Shown here in pieces: positions 3,701 to 6,077 of a stretch of DNA of 6,077 bases. A model generated the notes under the pieces. It did no database searches, had not been told where the DNA came from, and saw nothing but the letters and a program-made list of their open reading frames with translations. Position 1 is the stretch's first letter. Each line of letters begins with the position of its first letter. Both the position numbers and the translations under genes were made by a program. Where the stretch lies: NCBI GenBank assembly GCA_937904535.1, contig CALELC010000165.1, positions 1 through 6,077 on the forward strand. Reading direction: 5' to 3'. The stretch is from an uncultured Planctomycetaceae bacterium (GTDB taxonomy: Bacteria > Planctomycetota > Planctomycetia > Pirellulales > Pirellulaceae).

Positions 3701-6077
3701 ATGGAAGCTCAGTACGTCGAACTGCACTGCAAAAGCAACTTTTCCTTCCTCGAGGGGGCTTCGCATCCCGACGAGTTGGTCGAGCGAGCGGCAGAACTCG
3801 GTTACGGTGGCATCGCAATCACGGATCGGCATTCGCTCGCCGGTGTGGTCCGCGGCTGGGGCCCGGCCAAAGAAGCGGGACTGACGTATCTCGTGGGCGC
3901 CGAGATTCATCCGCTCGATGGGCCGATGATGGTGTTGTGGCCGAGCGACCGCGCCAGCTATGGGCGACTCTGTCGTCTGCTGACTCGCGGGCGGATGCGG
4001 CGAGAGAAGGGTGCCTGCGAGCTGTATCTCGACGACATCGCAGAACTGAGCGACGGGATGCTGGCGGCGGTACGACCGAGTCGCGACGATGAACCGGCCC
4101 TGCGGCGTTTTGCCGAAATCTTTGAGGACCGCGGCTACCTGCTGTGCGAATTGCATTTAGGAGTCGACGACGCAGCGAAGGTCGCTCGCCTGCAAAGCCT
4201 GTCCCGGCGCAGCGGTTTACCGCTATTGGCAGCCGGAGATGTGCACTACCACGTTGCCCAGCGGCAACTGGCTCATGACTGTGTGACGGCGATTCGCTGC
4301 GGTACCACGATCGAGCAGATTCATGCTCAGCGGTTTGAGAATGCTCAGCGGCATCTGCGTTCGCTCGCTGACATTGCTCGTCTGTATCGTCAGGTGCCGG
4401 CCGCGGTGGCTCGCACGGTCGAAGTCGCCGACCGCTGCCGCTTTCGCCTGGAGCAATTGCGTTATGAGTATCCGCAAGAGTTGGCTCCGCCGGGGATGTC
4501 ACCGATCGAGCATCTCAAACGACTGACCTGGGAAGGAGCCAAACAACGCTGGCCTGAAGGGGTGCCACCCAAGGTAATTGAAACGCTGCGGCACGAGATC
4601 GGTTTGATTGAAGAGCTGCGCTATGAGGCGTACTTCTTAACCGTTTGGGACATGGTGCGGTTTGCACGGAAGCGAAAAATCTTATGCCAGGGACGCGGCA
4701 GCGCCGCCAACTCGGTCGTCTGTTACTGCTTAGGGATCACCAACGTTGATCCGATGCTGGGCGATTTGTTGTTTGAGCGGTTTATCAGTCGGGAACGCAA
4801 CGAGGCGCCGGATATCGATGTCGATTTTGAACATCAGCGGCGTGAAGAGGTGCTGCAATACCTGTATGAGAAATATGGTCGCGATTCTGCCGGGATGACG
4901 GCTGCGGTGACGACGTATCGGGCGCGCAGCGCGATTCGCGAAGTCGGAAAATCGCTGGCGATGTCGGCCGACAAGATCGACACGCTGGCCAAATTGGCGG
5001 GCAGTTATTCGGTGGAATTGCATCTGGAGGAACGCTGCCGAGATGTAGGAATCGATCCGCAGTCGCCGCTGGGCCAACAGTTTGTCTCGCTCGTGCAAAC
5101 CTTGATTGGTTTCCCGCGGCATCTTTCCCAGCACGTTGGCGGAATGGTGATGACCGCAGGCAGTCTGTGCGAGCTCTGCCCGGTTGAGAACGCCGCGATG
5201 CCTGGGCGGACCGTGATCCAGTGGGATAAGGATGACCTGGACGAGCTGGGGATCTTGAAAGTCGACGTGCTTTCGCTGGGGATGTTGTCGGCGATACGGC
5301 GTTGTCTGGAGTTGGTGGAACAACACCATCATCGCCAGCTTTCACTGTCGACGATCCCACAGGATGATCGAGCAACGTACGACATGATTTGCCAAGCCGA
5401 CACGATCGGTGTATTCCAGATCGAGAGTCGGGCGCAGATGAGCATGTTGCCGCGGCTGCGTCCACGCTGTTTTTATGATCTGGTGATCGAGGTTGCGATC
5501 GTCCGTCCGGGACCGATTCAGGGTCAGATGGTGCACCCGTTCTTGGCGGCTCGTGAAGATCCAGCGCGAGTTCAGTATCCCAACGCGGCGATCGGCGAGG
5601 TTTTGAAGAAGACATTGGGTGTCCCTCTTTTCCAGGAGCAGGCGATGCGGTTGGCGGTGGTGGCCGCAGGTTTCACGCCGGGAGAAGCCGATCAACTTCG
5701 CCGCGCCATGGCTGCCTGGCGGCGTCCGGGCGTGATCGATCGCTTTCGCATCAAGCTGATCGAGGGTATGGCCAAAAACGGTCTCACCGGCGAGTTTGCT
5801 CAGCAGGTGTTCAATCAGATCCGGGGCTTTGGTGAATATGGATTTCCTGAATCGCACGCGGCGAGTTTTGCCCTACTGGTGTATGCGTCGGCATACCTGA
5901 AATGTCATTACCCAGCGGCGTTTTGTGCGGCGCTACTCAATAGCCAGCCGATGGGATTTTATTCACCGGCCCAGTTGATCAGCGACGCGCGGCGGCATGG
6001 TGTTGAGGTACAACCGCCTGATGTCAATCACAGTGACTGGGACTGCACGTTGTTTGACAGTGAGAAAAGGGGCCTGA
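3701..6077 (+). CDS. dnaE2: Error-prone DNA polymerase DnaE2 (ImuC), N-terminal 792 codons, 3' end beyond window
   Basis: A C-family DNA polymerase of the DnaE2 type, which extends past DNA lesions and causes damage-induced mutation, usually with ImuA and ImuB and the sliding clamp. The frame is unbroken from the ATG at 3701 to the window edge; a TGA at 3656 leaves no other start, and only a weak GGTGG precedes it. The PHP domain starts at about residue 5 (ELHCKSNFSFLEGAS, 7-21). The palm carries GRGSAANSVVCYCLGIT (331-347), with Asn337 typical of DnaE2. The catalytic aspartates are D371 and D373 in PDIDVDF and D522 in KVDVLSLG, matching E. coli DnaE D401, D403 and D555. Further DnaE2 hallmarks are FPRHLSQHVGGMVM, VFQIESRAQMSMLPRLRPR, EVAIVRPGPIQG, GFGEYGFPESHAASFALL (709-726) and LLNSQPMGFYSPAQL. 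Full-length DnaE2 is roughly 1030-1100 residues, so about a quarter is missing. The gene diverges from the sigma operon and probably has its own SOS-controlled promoter. Confidence 0.97.
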   Translation, partial: MEAQYVELHCKSNFSFLEGASHPDELVERAAELGYGGIAITDRHSLAGVVRGWGPAKEAGLTYLVGAEIHPLDGPMMVLWPSDRASYGRLCRLLTRGRMRREKGACELYLDDIAELSDGMLAAVRPSRDDEPALRRFAEIFEDRGYLLCELHLGVDDAAKVARLQSLSRRSGLPLLAAGDVHYHVAQRQLAHDCVTAIRCGTTIEQIHAQRFENAQRHLRSLADIARLYRQVPAAVARTVEVADRCRFRLEQLRYEYPQELAPPGMSPIEHLKRLTWEGAKQRWPEGVPPKVIETLRHEIGLIEELRYEAYFLTVWDMVRFARKRKILCQGRGSAANSVVCYCLGITNVDPMLGDLLFERFISRERNEAPDIDVDFEHQRREEVLQYLYEKYGRDSAGMTAAVTTYRARSAIREVGKSLAMSADKIDTLAKLAGSYSVELHLEERCRDVGIDPQSPLGQQFVSLVQTLIGFPRHLSQHVGGMVMTAGSLCELCPVENAAMPGRTVIQWDKDDLDELGILKVDVLSLGMLSAIRRCLELVEQHHHRQLSLSTIPQDDRATYDMICQADTIGVFQIESRAQMSMLPRLRPRCFYDLVIEVAIVRPGPIQGQMVHPFLAAREDPARVQYPNAAIGEVLKKTLGVPLFQEQAMRLAVVAAGFTPGEADQLRRAMAAWRRPGVIDRFRIKLIEGMAKNGLTGEFAQQVFNQIRGFGEYGFPESHAASFALLVYASAYLKCHYPAAFCAALLNSQPMGFYSPAQLISDARRHGVEVQPPDVNHSDWDCTLFDSEKRGL

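Noticed and set aside
3624..3884. Plus-strand open frame of 86 codons starting in the dnaE2 promoter
   Set aside because: It overlaps the dnaE2 PHP domain in another frame; the DnaE2 frame is clearly the real one. The composition is not protein-like.
3819..4502. Minus-strand open frame of 227 codons
   Set aside because: It is opposite dnaE2, Arg/Ala/Ser-rich and without recognisable motifs.
4785..5615. Long minus-strand open frame of 276 codons
   Set aside because: It lies entirely opposite the DnaE2 catalytic core, and its product is a low-complexity Arg/Pro/Ser-rich sequence typical of antisense shadows.

Overview
The window looks like chromosomal DNA of a planctomycete, most likely from the Pirellulaceae (Rhodopirellula/Blastopirellula-like). 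This rests on the moderately high G+C, the type of ECF sigma factor, a long secreted protein carrying a sequence pattern I associate with planctomycete hypothetical proteins (the 'PNLYWALASIP' segment), and intergenic repeats of the 'GGAGTTCAGGCTTCAGCCTG' type. The assignment comes from recognition, not from a search.

Layout: two divergent transcription units face away from a 374-bp intergenic region (3327-3700). The left unit reads on the minus strand. It holds an ECF-type RNA polymerase sigma factor (3326 to 2751), a single-pass membrane protein that overlaps it by 32 bp and is a candidate regulator of that sigma factor (2782 to 2039), a 527-residue secreted protein of unknown function (2004 to 421), and the signal-peptide end of another exported protein (356 to the left edge). 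The tight spacing (32-bp overlap, 34-bp gap, 64-bp gap) suggests one operon for a cell-envelope regulatory module.

The right unit reads on the plus strand and is dnaE2 (imuC), the error-prone C-family DNA polymerase used in SOS mutagenesis. Its first 792 codons are present and the gene runs off the right edge. Its promoter carries a perfect 14-bp palindrome containing GAAC-ACGT-GTTC directly behind a TATCAT -10 box. This is the Gram-positive type of LexA operator, so the gene is probably under DNA-damage control. No imuA or imuB lies on its 5' side.

The intergenic region also holds a compact repeat structure: a 154-bp block bounded by 25-bp inverted repeats, each with its own small hairpin, enclosing four tandem 21-bp units. 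A second pair of short inverted repeats lies outside it. This block and the LexA-like operator are the most noteworthy non-coding signals. The rest of the window is fairly ordinary, and I see no phage, insertion sequence, CRISPR array, tRNA or rRNA.
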